Below are positions 26,639-35,071 of a stretch of DNA of 64,000 bases, one piece after another. The DNA is taken from contig NZ_BMEQ01000010.1 of NCBI RefSeq assembly GCF_014636775.1, forward strand, positions 1 through 64,000, given 5' to 3'. The DNA comes from Kocuria dechangensis. GTDB taxonomy: Bacteria > Actinomycetota > Actinomycetes > Actinomycetales > Micrococcaceae. The notes under the pieces were generated by a model, which saw only the letters and a list, made by a program, of their open reading frames with translations, ran no database searches and was not told the origin of the DNA. The stretch's first letter is position 1; the number at the start of each line of letters is the position of its first letter. Made by a program: the position numbers and the translations under genes.

Positions 26639-26841
26639 ATGGCCAGAGGTTGAAACGGGCATCGTAGGACCTTCCCACTGTCCATCCCGCAAGCCGGCAT
26701 GACATCTGCTGGATGTGTTTGCCCCCGGAGCCTCATCGAGGACGTGCCACGCCGTTTCCGTCGAGAACACATGCCGTCGTGGCGACCCCGTAGGGTGAGG
26801 CTCGCAGTCGTGAACAAATGCGGACCACAAGAGAGGTGTGC

Positions 26842-28518
26842 GTGAGCAAGGCGATACAGGCCGCGGAGCACAAGATTCTGGACGTGCTGTCGAAGAACTA
26901 CGCGTTCAAGATCCCGGACTATCAGAGGCCGTACTCCTGGCAGCCTGAACAGGCCATGCAGCTGGTGCAGGATCTCCGGGACCACATGGGCCGGAGCGCG
27001 GAAGAGCCGTATTTCCTGGGCTCTATCGTGCTGATCAAGGACGACCACAATCCGGAAGCTCAGGTCATCGACGGTCAGCAACGCCTCACCACCTTGACGA
27101 TCCTTCTGTCCGTGCTGCGGGACCTCACCACTGACCCGAAGCTGGAAGCCTCGCTCAACAAGTTGATCATGGACGAGGGGGATCTGCTCTCCGGTACGGA
27201 TGGAGAGGCGCGTCTGACCGTCCGCGATCGGGACGCCGTCTTCTTCCGGAAGTGCATCCAAGAGCCAGGCGCCACAACTGATCTTCTGACGCGGAACGCG
27301 GCTTTTTTCGGGACCGACGCCCAGAAGGCGATGCGTGACAATGCCGCAGAAATTCATGCCGCTCTCGTGAAGATGAGCGACGGGGAGCGGACACGGCTCG
27401 CGGTGACCATCAGCCGACAGACCTTCCTCGTCGTCGTTCAGACCTCCGATCTGGAGAGCGCCTACCGGATCTTCACAGTGATGAACTCCCGTGGACTGGA
27501 GCTGTCCACCGCGGACCTGCTCAAGTCCAAGATCATCGGAAGCATGCACAGCGAAAAACGAGCGGAGTACGCCGATCGCTGGGAAAACGCGGAACAGGAA
27601 GTCGGCCGCAGCGCGTTCAACGATCTGTTCCTCTACCTGCGATGGATCTTCCAGAAGAAACGCCCCACAACCTCGCTCTTCAAGGAGTACGAAATTTCCG
27701 TACTCCCCGACTTCCTGCCCGGACGCGCGGCCTGCTTTGTGGACGAGTGGGTCGTGCCCTACGCGGATGCCCTGACGGAGATCACGAGCCACAGCTACAG
27801 TGCTTCCCATGGCGCCGAAGCGGTCAATGCCTGGGTCCGGCGCCTCTCGGAGATCGACAACGAGGACTGGCGCCCCGCCGCGCTTTGGGCCCTGAAGACT
27901 CATCACGAAGACCCGCAGTGGCTGGACGCGTTCCTGCGAAAACTCGAGCGCTTGGCTGCGTCCATGCTTCTGCAAAGGACCTATGCCACTCCCCGTCAAC
28001 AGCGCTATGGCGACCTGCTCAAGCAGGTGGAGGAGCACGGGCCGGCGGCGCCGGCCTTCGACCTGGATGACCGCGAGAAGGCAGCCACGCGCGCCGCGCT
28101 CCGGGACGATATCTACACGGTGCCTCCTTGCCGCAGGTATGTACTCCAGCGGCTCGACGAAGTGCTGGCCAATCACCCGGGTGTGACGTATTCCCACGCC
28201 GTCGTCTCGATCGAGCACGTCCTACCGCAGAATCCGGCCGCGGACAGCGAGTGGGTCCGAATGTTCACCGAGGCCCAACGGCAGCACTGGGTGCACAAGC
28301 TGGCCAACCTTGTTCTCCTAAACAGGCGAAAGAATTCGCAGGCTGGCCGATATGACTTCGAGGACAAGAAAAACAGCTACTTTCGCAGTTCCGGTGGTGT
28401 TCCCACCTTCGCCCTGACGATACAGGTGCTTAGCCAAGCCTCCTGGACTCCCCAGGTGCTGGAAGACCGGCAGGAGAACCTGGTCGGTCTCCTCGAGAAG
28501 GAGTGGGATCTGCTTTAG
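26842..28518 (+). CDS. DUF262-DUF1524 GmrSD-like restriction protein
   Basis: A 558-residue single-chain protein resembling GmrSD/BrxU-type type IV restriction enzymes. The DUF262 domain has FKIPDYQRPYSW, FLGSIVLI and DGQQRLTTL (about 77-85), the nucleotide-binding/hydrolysis signature. The DUF1524 nuclease domain contains IEHVLPQNP (His459) and LANLVLLNRRKNS, the His/Asn pattern of HNH-type nucleases. GTG at 26842 is preferred over an ATG 24 nt upstream because AGAGAGG precedes it and homologues start 'SKAIQA'. The family cuts DNA with glucosylated hydroxymethylcytosine or other modifications; specificity here is unknown. It has its own 200-bp upstream region and is probably transcribed separately from DISARM. 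Confidence 0.85.
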   Translation: MSKAIQAAEHKILDVLSKNYAFKIPDYQRPYSWQPEQAMQLVQDLRDHMGRSAEEPYFLGSIVLIKDDHNPEAQVIDGQQRLTTLTILLSVLRDLTTDPKLEASLNKLIMDEGDLLSGTDGEARLTVRDRDAVFFRKCIQEPGATTDLLTRNAAFFGTDAQKAMRDNAAEIHAALVKMSDGERTRLAVTISRQTFLVVVQTSDLESAYRIFTVMNSRGLELSTADLLKSKIIGSMHSEKRAEYADRWENAEQEVGRSAFNDLFLYLRWIFQKKRPTTSLFKEYEISVLPDFLPGRAACFVDEWVVPYADALTEITSHSYSASHGAEAVNAWVRRLSEIDNEDWRPAALWALKTHHEDPQWLDAFLRKLERLAASMLLQRTYATPRQQRYGDLLKQVEEHGPAAPAFDLDDREKAATRAALRDDIYTVPPCRRYVLQRLDEVLANHPGVTYSHAVVSIEHVLPQNPAADSEWVRMFTEAQRQHWVHKLANLVLLNRRKNSQAGRYDFEDKKNSYFRSSGGVPTFALTIQVLSQASWTPQVLEDRQENLVGLLEKEWDLL

Positions 28519-28536
28519 ATCTCATGCTCCGTGACC

Positions 28537-28683
28537 TCACCAATCTGTGCGGTCGGGGGCGCGGAGACACCTCTCGCTTTCCTCGGCGGCAATTTGGTGG
28601 GCCTCGTGCTGAGCCTGGTGCAGATGTAGAAGTGTGGCCGCGCCGTCCAAGAAGGTGCTCCGGTGGTCCCGCCCGTTACTCAT
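28537..28683 (-). CDS. 48-residue ORF coupled to the upstream membrane gene
   Basis: A small leftward frame starting at ATG 28681-28683, overlapping the TAA stop of the larger membrane gene (ATGAGTAA). The peptide (MSNGRDHRSTFLDGAATLLH, then Ala/Glu/Arg-rich) has balanced composition and no membrane helix. A GGAGG sequence lies about 12 nt upstream, somewhat far. Evidence is limited to overlap and composition; it may be non-coding. Confidence 0.35.
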   Translation of the reverse strand: MSNGRDHRSTFLDGAATLLHLHQAQHEAHQIAAEESERCLRAPDRTDW

Positions 28684-29497
28684 CGATCTGCTGGGCCTCC
28701 GCCTCCCATGCGGTGTGGGCGTCCCGGGTCTCGGTGGGCTGCTGGGTCTCCCGCAGGGCCTTGAGCGCGGCGTTTCGCTGCCGGGCCAGGGCGTCCGCGG
28801 CGGCCTTCGCCGCGGCGTCCTCACGGGCCTGGGTGCGGGCCGCGGTAATGGTGCCCATGATCGTCTCGATGCCCTTAGCGCCGCCCTCGAGGTAGGCGGC
28901 GCGGATCTCCCGGTCCGGGTGGTACAGGTACTGGTCGTCGGTCTGGCCCCGGCCGGTGTCGAACTCCCCGTCCCCGAGGTCGGAGATCATGGCCGCCACC
29001 CGGTCCAGGCGGGCCTCGACCTCCCGCTGTAGGGGCGACGGGTCGGACGTGTTCCGGAGGCCCCACACCGCCCGGCCGTGCATCCGGAGCTGGGCCACGT
29101 TCCAGCTGGCCTTGGGGAGCACGGCCAGTCTTTCGCTGACTGCCGCGAGAAGCCGGGGCGCCTGCTGAGCAGGAGGGGAGCCGAGCTGCCACTCGAGCCA
29201 GGCGGCGCGCATGTCGCTCTCGCCCGCGTGCCGGGCCTTCTCCAGCGTGGCCACTCGTGCTCGTCTGGCCTGCTCGGCGGATGCTTCCGCGGCCCGCTTC
29301 TTACCGACCGTGCCGCGGATCGTGGCCCTGGCGACCAGGACGACCACCACGATCGCCGCGATGCCCAGTCCGGCGCCAAGGAAGAACTCCCAGTGCTCCA
29401 CGACGAAGTTGATGACGAGGCCGACGACCCCCAGGAGGATCAGCCCCAGACACCCCACAGCAGTATCCTCGTTGCTGGCGTTCTTGGCGTTCGTCAT
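28676..29497 (-). CDS. Membrane protein with cytosolic helical domain, unknown function
   Basis: A 273-residue protein. Two hydrophobic helices near the N-terminus (about 13-34 and 37-58; GCLGLILLGVVGLVINFV and LGIAAIVVVVLVARA) are followed by a long soluble, Ala/Arg/Glu-rich helical region (about 60-273) including a coiled-coil-like tail (KAAADALARQRNAALKALRE). No catalytic motif is recognised. A GGGAG site precedes the ATG at 29497. It sits at the right flank of the defence island, convergent with the GmrSD-like gene; a defence role is possible but unsupported by sequence. Confidence 0.6.
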   Translation of the reverse strand: MTNAKNASNEDTAVGCLGLILLGVVGLVINFVVEHWEFFLGAGLGIAAIVVVVLVARATIRGTVGKKRAAEASAEQARRARVATLEKARHAGESDMRAAWLEWQLGSPPAQQAPRLLAAVSERLAVLPKASWNVAQLRMHGRAVWGLRNTSDPSPLQREVEARLDRVAAMISDLGDGEFDTGRGQTDDQYLYHPDREIRAAYLEGGAKGIETIMGTITAARTQAREDAAAKAAADALARQRNAALKALRETQQPTETRDAHTAWEAEAQQIDE

Positions 29498-29591
29498 GGT
29501 GGCGCTCCCGGATTCGAATCACTTAAGCAATTAATGTAGCCACGCCATCGGACGCGATGAGCTCGGTGATCGGATCGTTGCTCCACGGGGC

Positions 29592-29882
29592 TCAAGCGGC
29601 GGACGGCACGGGGCTCCGCAGTTCCCGCTCGAACGGCCTGTTCACCTCCGCCTCCGGCAGGATGCGGGCAATCTTGAGCTGCTCCTCACATGCCGGAGCC
29701 CCGGTGACCAGGGAACCGTGGAGAGCCACGATCATGAGCGTGCGGCTCGGGGCCTGGACGCAGTGCAGCAGCACCCGCTTGTCCTCGGATCGGAGCATGT
29801 CAACGGTCCTCAGAATGTCCACGCCGCCGCCACGGCCCAGCGCAACCGCTGCCATCGGCCCCGCACCGCTTGCGGCAATCAA
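29592..29882 (-). pseudogene. Truncated dual-specificity-phosphatase domain remnant
   Basis: A 96-codon frame whose core, LLHCVQAPSRT, is a phosphatase P-loop (HCX5R), followed by a segment ending in 'NRPFERELRS' typical of the phosphatase domains attached to actinobacterial ADP-ribosylglycohydrolase-like proteins. Everything upstream of the P-loop region is missing or unrecognisable, and the frame has no good ribosome-binding site, so I read this as a decayed fragment rather than a gene. The remaining bases of 29498-30086 hold no further gene. The family call is by memory of motif patterns. Confidence 0.5.
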
Positions 29883-30086
29883 CCGCCGGCCTCACGCATC
29901 CCGGTCTGAGCCAGTGACGTCATGTCCTCCTTCAGTTGGCGATTCATATATGGCACGCCCCTGTGGTGGACGGGAACGGACAGCGACGACATTTTGGACC
30001 AGGAATTCAGATTGCGCGCAGAGTTCCCCCTCAGGTGTCACTGAGACCGCCTATGGTGGGAGGAATGATCCGGAAGGAAACAAGAC

Positions 30087-31400
30087 GTGACTGCCGATAA
30101 CACCGCGCCCGTGCCGGTGTGGACACTTGCTACTGAGGACGTCAGCGTCCCGAATGTATTAGGCGATGAGGGCATGACGCCCGGACGTCTCGCGGAACTG
30201 AGAACGGTTTTGGCAACACTTGCAGTTGCTCCGATCGCGACGCTGGAAGCGCATCCATTGTCGACCAAACGCGATCGGAAGGACGGTATTGCGCTTCACG
30301 CAGCCAGTCCGCTCGCGCAACAGTTGTCGCATCTCGTCGCTCAGACGGCGAGGTCAGCGCCGCAGACGCCGAATGTCGCCGCTACCGGTGACGTGCTCTA
30401 CCGAATGGTGGTTCCGGCAAAAGTCGCCGCGCAGGTCGGCAAAGGACTTGTGAAGCCCATGGCTGCCAAGGCACATCCAGGAGCCGTTTACGGCGACCTG
30501 GTCGACTCCGCCGGCATCGTAGCGAAGGCCACTCTTGTTCCCGTCGCCGGTAAGGCAACCGTTGCAGGAGCGGCGACCGGTTCTGCCGCAACCGCTGGTG
30601 TGGCTGTCGCGAGCGCCGGGGCCTTGACCGTGGCCGCGCCCCTTGTGCTCATGGCGGTCGCGGTCAGTGTCAGCGCTCATGCCGAGCAGCAGCGCCAGGA
30701 GTCGATCGAGCGGATCACCGATCTGCTGGAGCAGCTGCACGAGGACAAGCTCGAGAACGAGCGCAGCGAGCTCGACGGTTGCCGTGATGCCATTGACAAG
30801 GCCACCTCGATCCTCCTCGATCAGGGCCGCATCGGCCTGTCCTTGGGCCTTGACTCCGCCGTGCACGCGATAGGCAAGTCAATTGAGCGGACTCGTAGAC
30901 GCCTTGCCAAGTGGCAGGAGGCGCTGGGTGGGCTTCCGGATGGACCGGTCGAAGTCGGAGCCCTCGCGAAAGCATTTCCCGGCATCACCGAGGAAGGCGG
31001 CACCTTCCGTGCACACCTTGAACTTGCGAAGCTTGCGATCGCCCTGAAACGCCGGGTGCTGGTTCTTCAAGCCGTTGAGCATGCACAGCTGGAGGGCGCG
31101 AGCCACCCATTCAAGACATTCGTACGCACGCTGCAGGACGACGAGCGTCGCGTCGACGAACTGGAATCCGGAATTGCCTCCATTCTTCTTCGGCTGTCGA
31201 CTCTCGAGCTGAAGCGTCGCGGCGGCTTCCGCAGCATCATGTTCACGCAAGGAGAGGTGGACAACCTTCTGGAGGCTGTGTATCGACTTCGAGCCCTCGG
31301 CGATGACCTCAACGCAGGAATCCCCCAAGCTGACGTTGCGATCGAAATCGAACGAAACAGCGACGGATCGCTCACAGTATTTCCCGGTGTCGCTGCCTGA
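30087..31400 (+). CDS. Ala-rich helical protein with hydrophobic hairpin, unknown function
   Basis: A 437-residue protein with GTG start and a GGAAGGA site 8 nt upstream. Residues 1-110 are soluble; a long Gly/Ala-rich hydrophobic stretch (about 135-200, VAGKATVAGAATGSAATAGV and a following helix) could form one or two membrane helices or a pore-like hairpin; residues 205-370 are charged and helical, probably coiled coil. The C-terminal part contains LRALGDDLN. The layout recalls hairpin-inserting helical proteins, but no family is recognised. It stands alone between a decayed region and an MFS gene. Confidence 0.6.
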   Translation: MTADNTAPVPVWTLATEDVSVPNVLGDEGMTPGRLAELRTVLATLAVAPIATLEAHPLSTKRDRKDGIALHAASPLAQQLSHLVAQTARSAPQTPNVAATGDVLYRMVVPAKVAAQVGKGLVKPMAAKAHPGAVYGDLVDSAGIVAKATLVPVAGKATVAGAATGSAATAGVAVASAGALTVAAPLVLMAVAVSVSAHAEQQRQESIERITDLLEQLHEDKLENERSELDGCRDAIDKATSILLDQGRIGLSLGLDSAVHAIGKSIERTRRRLAKWQEALGGLPDGPVEVGALAKAFPGITEEGGTFRAHLELAKLAIALKRRVLVLQAVEHAQLEGASHPFKTFVRTLQDDERRVDELESGIASILLRLSTLELKRRGGFRSIMFTQGEVDNLLEAVYRLRALGDDLNAGIPQADVAIEIERNSDGSLTVFPGVAA

Positions 31401-31520
31401 CCCTCCCCGAACGGGCCGACGCAGAGGCGCTATGGCTTCTCTGTGATACCTCTGGAGCGGAACTATCGTCATTTCCGCGCGGAATCTTCGCGTTCCTCCG
31501 GTCCGTCGTGAAAGGTCCGC

Positions 31521-32759
31521 ATGCCCTCCGCCCCTGGCGCCGCGCCCCGCCGTCGTCCTGTGCTTCCCGCCCGTGCGGCCTTCTGGGTGCAGGCGTCGGT
31601 GCTGGTGGTGGTCATGGCCGCCTCCAGTGCGCCCAGCCCGCTGTATCCGCTGTACCAGGACCTATGGGGCTTCCCTCCGGTCGTGCTGACCGTCATCTTC
31701 GCCGCCTACGTGGTGGCCCTGCTCACCGCGCTGCTCACGGTCGGGGCGCTGTCCGACCACCTCGGGCGCCGCCCGGTGCTGCTGGTGGCCCTGGTCCTGG
31801 AGATCGCCGCGATGCTGGTGTTCGTGCTGGCCGACAGCGAGGCGACTCTGGTGGCGGCACGTCTGGTCCAGGGTGTGGCGACCGGCACCGCCACCGGCGC
31901 TCTCGGTGCCTACGTCATCGAGCTCGAGCCGGAGGGCCGCCGGGGTCTGGGGACCGTGATCACCGGTGCGGGGCCGGTCCTGGGCCTGGCCGGCGGTGCC
32001 GTGGCCTCGAGCCTCATCGTCGCCACCGCCCCGGAGATGATCGACCTCATCTTCCTCGTGCTGCTGGGGCTGCTGGTGCTGCAGACCGTGGGCACGGCGC
32101 TCGGCCCCGAGACCGTGGAGCGTGCTCCCGGGGCGCTGGCCTCGTTGCGCCCGCGCGTCCACTTCCCGCCGCACGTGCGACGCTCGGCGGTGTGGGTGCT
32201 GCCCGCCGCGGCCGCGTGCTGGGCCCTGGGCGGGTTGATCATCGCCCTGGGCCCCAACCTCGTCCGACTGCTGACCGGGGCGGACTCCGTGGTCCTCACC
32301 GGCGTCGTGGTCGCGGCGCTGACGGGCACCGGCGGGATCACGATCCTCCTTCTCGGCTCGACAGCGCCCGAGCGGGTGCTCGCCGTGGGCATGAGCCTCC
32401 TGGTGGTGGGCATGGCCGCCACCATCGCGGCGCTCGCCGCCGGCTCCGTCGCGCTGTACTTCGCCGCCACGGTGGTGGCCGGCATCGGCTTCGGCGCCGG
32501 CTTCCTCGGGGTGCTGCGCCTTCTCCTGCCGCAGGCGGCGCCCCACGAGCGGGCCGGGCTCCTCTCGGCGATCTACGTGGTCAGCTACCTGTCCCACAGC
32601 ATCCCCGCCGTCGTGGCCGGTGCCGTCGCGGGCAGGATCGGCCTGGTGCCCACGGCGGCCGGATACGCCGGCATGGTCCTGGTGCTGGCCCTGTTCGTGC
32701 TCCTCGGGTTGATCCGGAACCGGCCGGCGGCCCGCGAGCGGCGCATCGCCCGTCCCTGA
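31521..32759 (+). CDS. MFS transporter
   Basis: A 412-residue major facilitator with about 12 hydrophobic helices. The loop 2-3 signature GALSDHLGRRPVLL and the long central loop after helix 6 are typical for the drug/H+ antiporter-like branch. The start ATG at 31521 has a GAAAGG site 5 nt upstream. Substrate unknown. It is a single gene; an inverted repeat (CCGAAG/CTTCGG) around 32866-32886 may end its transcript. Confidence 0.85.
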   Translation: MPSAPGAAPRRRPVLPARAAFWVQASVLVVVMAASSAPSPLYPLYQDLWGFPPVVLTVIFAAYVVALLTALLTVGALSDHLGRRPVLLVALVLEIAAMLVFVLADSEATLVAARLVQGVATGTATGALGAYVIELEPEGRRGLGTVITGAGPVLGLAGGAVASSLIVATAPEMIDLIFLVLLGLLVLQTVGTALGPETVERAPGALASLRPRVHFPPHVRRSAVWVLPAAAACWALGGLIIALGPNLVRLLTGADSVVLTGVVVAALTGTGGITILLLGSTAPERVLAVGMSLLVVGMAATIAALAAGSVALYFAATVVAGIGFGAGFLGVLRLLLPQAAPHERAGLLSAIYVVSYLSHSIPAVVAGAVAGRIGLVPTAAGYAGMVLVLALFVLLGLIRNRPAARERRIARP

Positions 32760-33125
32760 GCGGAGAGCCGGGCGCGGGCAACCTGAACCAACCGCCGACG
32801 GCGCCGGGGGACGGGGTGACGAGATCGGGTGCAAAGGACGGCTTCTTCCACGTCCGTGAAGATCCGCCGAAGTTCTTTCATCTTCGGGGGTTCAACACGC
32901 TCCGCCCTGCGCCATAGTGATCTGCATCACACACGGAGCGTGAACAACCTGAGGACACCACGATCAGGGCGGCCGCTCTTCCATGGGGAGTCCTGTCATC
33001 ACGGCTCCGGGCGGTAGCACCCAGACCGCCGGGATCCGGTGAGCACGACGAGGACCCCGAAGATCCTTCTGCACCCGGCCCGCTCCGCGGAGCGGTCCCA
33101 CCACGATCAAGGAAGAGATGATCCC
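32760..33125. other. Intergenic region with hairpin and CRP-like site
   Basis: This 366-bp gap holds a possible terminator for the MFS gene (CCGAAG/CTTCGG around 32866-32886) and the leader of the amidotransferase-fold gene, including a CRP/GlxR-like palindrome at 32916-32931. No gene was recognised. Confidence 0.4.
32916..32931. promoter_or_regulatory. CRP/GlxR-like binding palindrome
   Basis: AGTGATCTGCATCACA fits the TGTGA-N6-TCACA pattern of CRP-family regulators with one mismatch. It lies about 195 bp upstream of the next start codon, so activation from this distance would require a promoter well upstream. Actinobacteria use CRP-family GlxR/Crp for carbon control, which would be the natural candidate. 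Confidence 0.4.
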
Positions 33126-33953
33126 ATGAACCACCAGACCGTTCGCCTCTCTGCGCACGAAGTGACACCTGTCGGGCTGTGGAGCCTGCGCGCCGGAGCG
33201 CCCACCGTGGCCGTCGTGGTCCCGCTGAACGTCCCCGGCCGCACCGCCGAGAGCCGGAACCTGACGCGTCGCCTCACCAGGACAGCTCTGCAGACTCTGG
33301 TGAATGCCGGAGCCCGTCCGACCCTGATCGACTCCAGCGCCCCGGAGCGTCCCGATCCCGCCCTGGCCGAAGGCGCCGACGGAATGCTGGTGCTGGGCGG
33401 CGGAGTCGCCGCCTCCTCCGTCCACGGGGGCGAAGACACCGTGCCCGGTGAGCACAGCACGGACCTGTGTGCTGACCTCTACACCCTTGATCTCCTCCGC
33501 CGGGCCCTCGACCGTGACGCCGCTGTTCTGGCGGTCGGCAGGGGATCCCACCTGCTCAACCTCGCGTGCATGGGCGCTCGCGTCCCCGGCTTCGACACCG
33601 CCCCACGGCGTCGCGGCGAACCAGGACTGCCGGTGCGCCCCGAGGAAGAGGTCTCTCTGGAACCGGGCAGCCGGCTGGCCACCCTCTTCGGCGCCGGGCG
33701 GCTCAGGGTCCGGTCCCACGACCATCACGCTCTCGACCTCGGGGGCCCCGAGCTGCGGGCCGCTGCGGTGACCGACGACGGCGTCGTCAAGGCGGCGGAG
33801 CACCGCGACCGCACGTGGGTCGTCGGTGTGCAGTGGCACCCGGAGGACGCCCAATGGTCCGGGCCGGATCGGCGCAGACTCTTCTCGGCCTTCCTGGACC
33901 AGGTCCGCTCCGCACGTCGGTGCGCCTCGGGGGAGACGCTGGCCGCCGCATGA
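33126..33953 (+). CDS. Class I glutamine-amidotransferase-fold protein lacking the nucleophile Cys
   Basis: A 275-residue member of the peptidase C26 / gamma-glutamyl-GABA hydrolase (PuuD-like) fold: DGMLVLGGGV in the first half and GVQWHPEDAQW (His/Glu of the triad) near the C-terminus. The nucleophile elbow, normally G(I/V)CRG, reads AVGRGSHLLNLACMG, with Gly138 at the catalytic Cys position. Hydrolysis by the usual mechanism should thus be impossible; a binding or regulatory role is likely. ATG at 33126 is chosen because GGAAGAG lies 8 nt upstream and the upstream extension is basic and non-conserved. It stands alone on this strand. Confidence 0.75.
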   Translation: MNHQTVRLSAHEVTPVGLWSLRAGAPTVAVVVPLNVPGRTAESRNLTRRLTRTALQTLVNAGARPTLIDSSAPERPDPALAEGADGMLVLGGGVAASSVHGGEDTVPGEHSTDLCADLYTLDLLRRALDRDAAVLAVGRGSHLLNLACMGARVPGFDTAPRRRGEPGLPVRPEEEVSLEPGSRLATLFGAGRLRVRSHDHHALDLGGPELRAAAVTDDGVVKAAEHRDRTWVVGVQWHPEDAQWSGPDRRRLFSAFLDQVRSARRCASGETLAAA

Positions 33954-34034
33954 GGACACGGTGCGCTGTCCGTGCCGCGGGAGACCCTCTCGCGGCACGG
34001 ACAGGACGCACCTGGCCTGCTCCGGGGCCTCAGC

Positions 34035-34802
34035 TCAGCGGTTCCGGGACGCCGAGGCGCTCAGGCGGTCCAGGTTCCAGGGCAGGTGGGCCCACCGCAG
34101 CGTGGGCTGCTGGTCGGGATGGACCTCGGTGACGGTCACGGACAGCTGCTCGCCCCTGACCCAGCCGTGGGTCGGGCGGTAGGAGGGCATCGGCAGGTTC
34201 CCGGGATCCTCGACCTTCAGCGTGGAGCGGAAGAACCGGCGGGTCAGGGCGCGGACGAAGCCCGCGCGGTGGAAGGCGACCAGCTTGTCGAACCGGGCGG
34301 CCCAGGAGGAGAGAATGCCGGCTGCCGTGGAGTGCAGGTGCTCGCGCTGCTGGCTCAGCTCGGCGACCTCCTCCTGGAGCTGGCTCAGGCGCTGGAGGGT
34401 CGCGGCGCGGTGCGCCGTGTGCCGGTGGAGGGCCTCCTCCTGCGCGCGGGCTCTTTCCTGCTCCGCGGCGGTCATCGGCGCGCGGGGAACGGGCGGCTCC
34501 GCGGAGGTCTGCGGCGGAAGGCCGGCGGTGAGCAGGCGGATCTGCGCCTCGGCCGGGGCGATCCTGCGGTCCAGGCCCTCCACCGCCTTGATCAGGGCGG
34601 TGTGGATCTGGGCTTCCACCTGGGCCGTCTCCGCGGCCATGGCGCGGGTGGCCGGGTGGTGGCCCTCGGCGTCGGGCACGGTCGTGGCCGCGCTGCGCCG
34701 GCCGGCGCGCAGGGCGGCTCGGCGCTCCCGGAACCCCACCCGGGAGGCCATGGGCGGGGCACCGGCCAGCAGGTGCTCGGAGCGCAGCAGAGAACGGCTC
34801 AT
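34035..34802 (-). CDS. Helical/coiled-coil protein of the OmpA-lipoprotein cluster
   Basis: A 255-residue soluble protein. ATG at 34800-34802 overlaps the stop of the preceding zinc-ribbon gene and has a GAAAGGA site. Residues 55-190 are helical with coiled-coil character (VEAQIHTALIKAVEGLDRRI, then LQRLSQLQEEVAELSQQREH); the C-terminal 60 residues are basic and Trp-bearing (PTHGWVRGEQ, LRWAHLPWNLDRL). No family is recognised. It ends a tightly overlapping three-gene run and probably forms a complex with the membrane proteins encoded upstream. Confidence 0.6.
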   Translation of the reverse strand: MSRSLLRSEHLLAGAPPMASRVGFRERRAALRAGRRSAATTVPDAEGHHPATRAMAAETAQVEAQIHTALIKAVEGLDRRIAPAEAQIRLLTAGLPPQTSAEPPVPRAPMTAAEQERARAQEEALHRHTAHRAATLQRLSQLQEEVAELSQQREHLHSTAAGILSSWAARFDKLVAFHRAGFVRALTRRFFRSTLKVEDPGNLPMPSYRPTHGWVRGEQLSVTVTEVHPDQQPTLRWAHLPWNLDRLSASASRNR

Positions 34803-35071
34803 CGCGCGTTCCTTTCGTTCTTGACGTAGTAGGCCCACGACAGGTGGCACCGGGAGCAGGTCCTGCCCAGCCGGCAGTCGGTGCACCGGCGGTCCCGCCA
34901 GTGCCCTCCGCAGCCGGAGCACTCCTGGAGCTCGCCCGGGCACGCGGGGCAGGAGTCGGGGGCGGCTTGGGGCTCACCGGAACCACGCCGGAGGACCCAG
35001 CTCCCGAGCAGGGCGAGGATCACGAGGAGGAGGAACGCCGCGACGAGCCAGCCGGTGAGGTCGTCGGACAT
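34799..35071 (-). CDS. Small membrane protein with zinc-ribbon-like Cys pairs
   Basis: A 90-residue protein: a single N-terminal hydrophobic helix (about 8-27, GWLVAAFLLLVILALLGSWV) followed by a cytosolic Cys-rich segment with four CxxC pairs (CPAC, CSGC, CTDC, CSRC), sufficient for two zinc sites. Start and stop overlap both neighbours by a few bases, indicating an operon. Function unknown; it could be an assembly or adaptor subunit. Confidence 0.65.
   Translation of the reverse strand: MSDDLTGWLVAAFLLLVILALLGSWVLRRGSGEPQAAPDSCPACPGELQECSGCGGHWRDRRCTDCRLGRTCSRCHLSWAYYVKNERNAR

Noticed and set aside
9488-28518. Prophage or integrative element carrying the defence genes
   Set aside because: No integrase, transposase, phage structural gene, tRNA or paired attachment repeats were found at either edge.
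29511-29520. TTCGAATC resembling a tRNA T-loop, possible attachment site
   Set aside because: No acceptor, anticodon or D-stem can be built around it; it lies in the leader of a membrane-protein gene.
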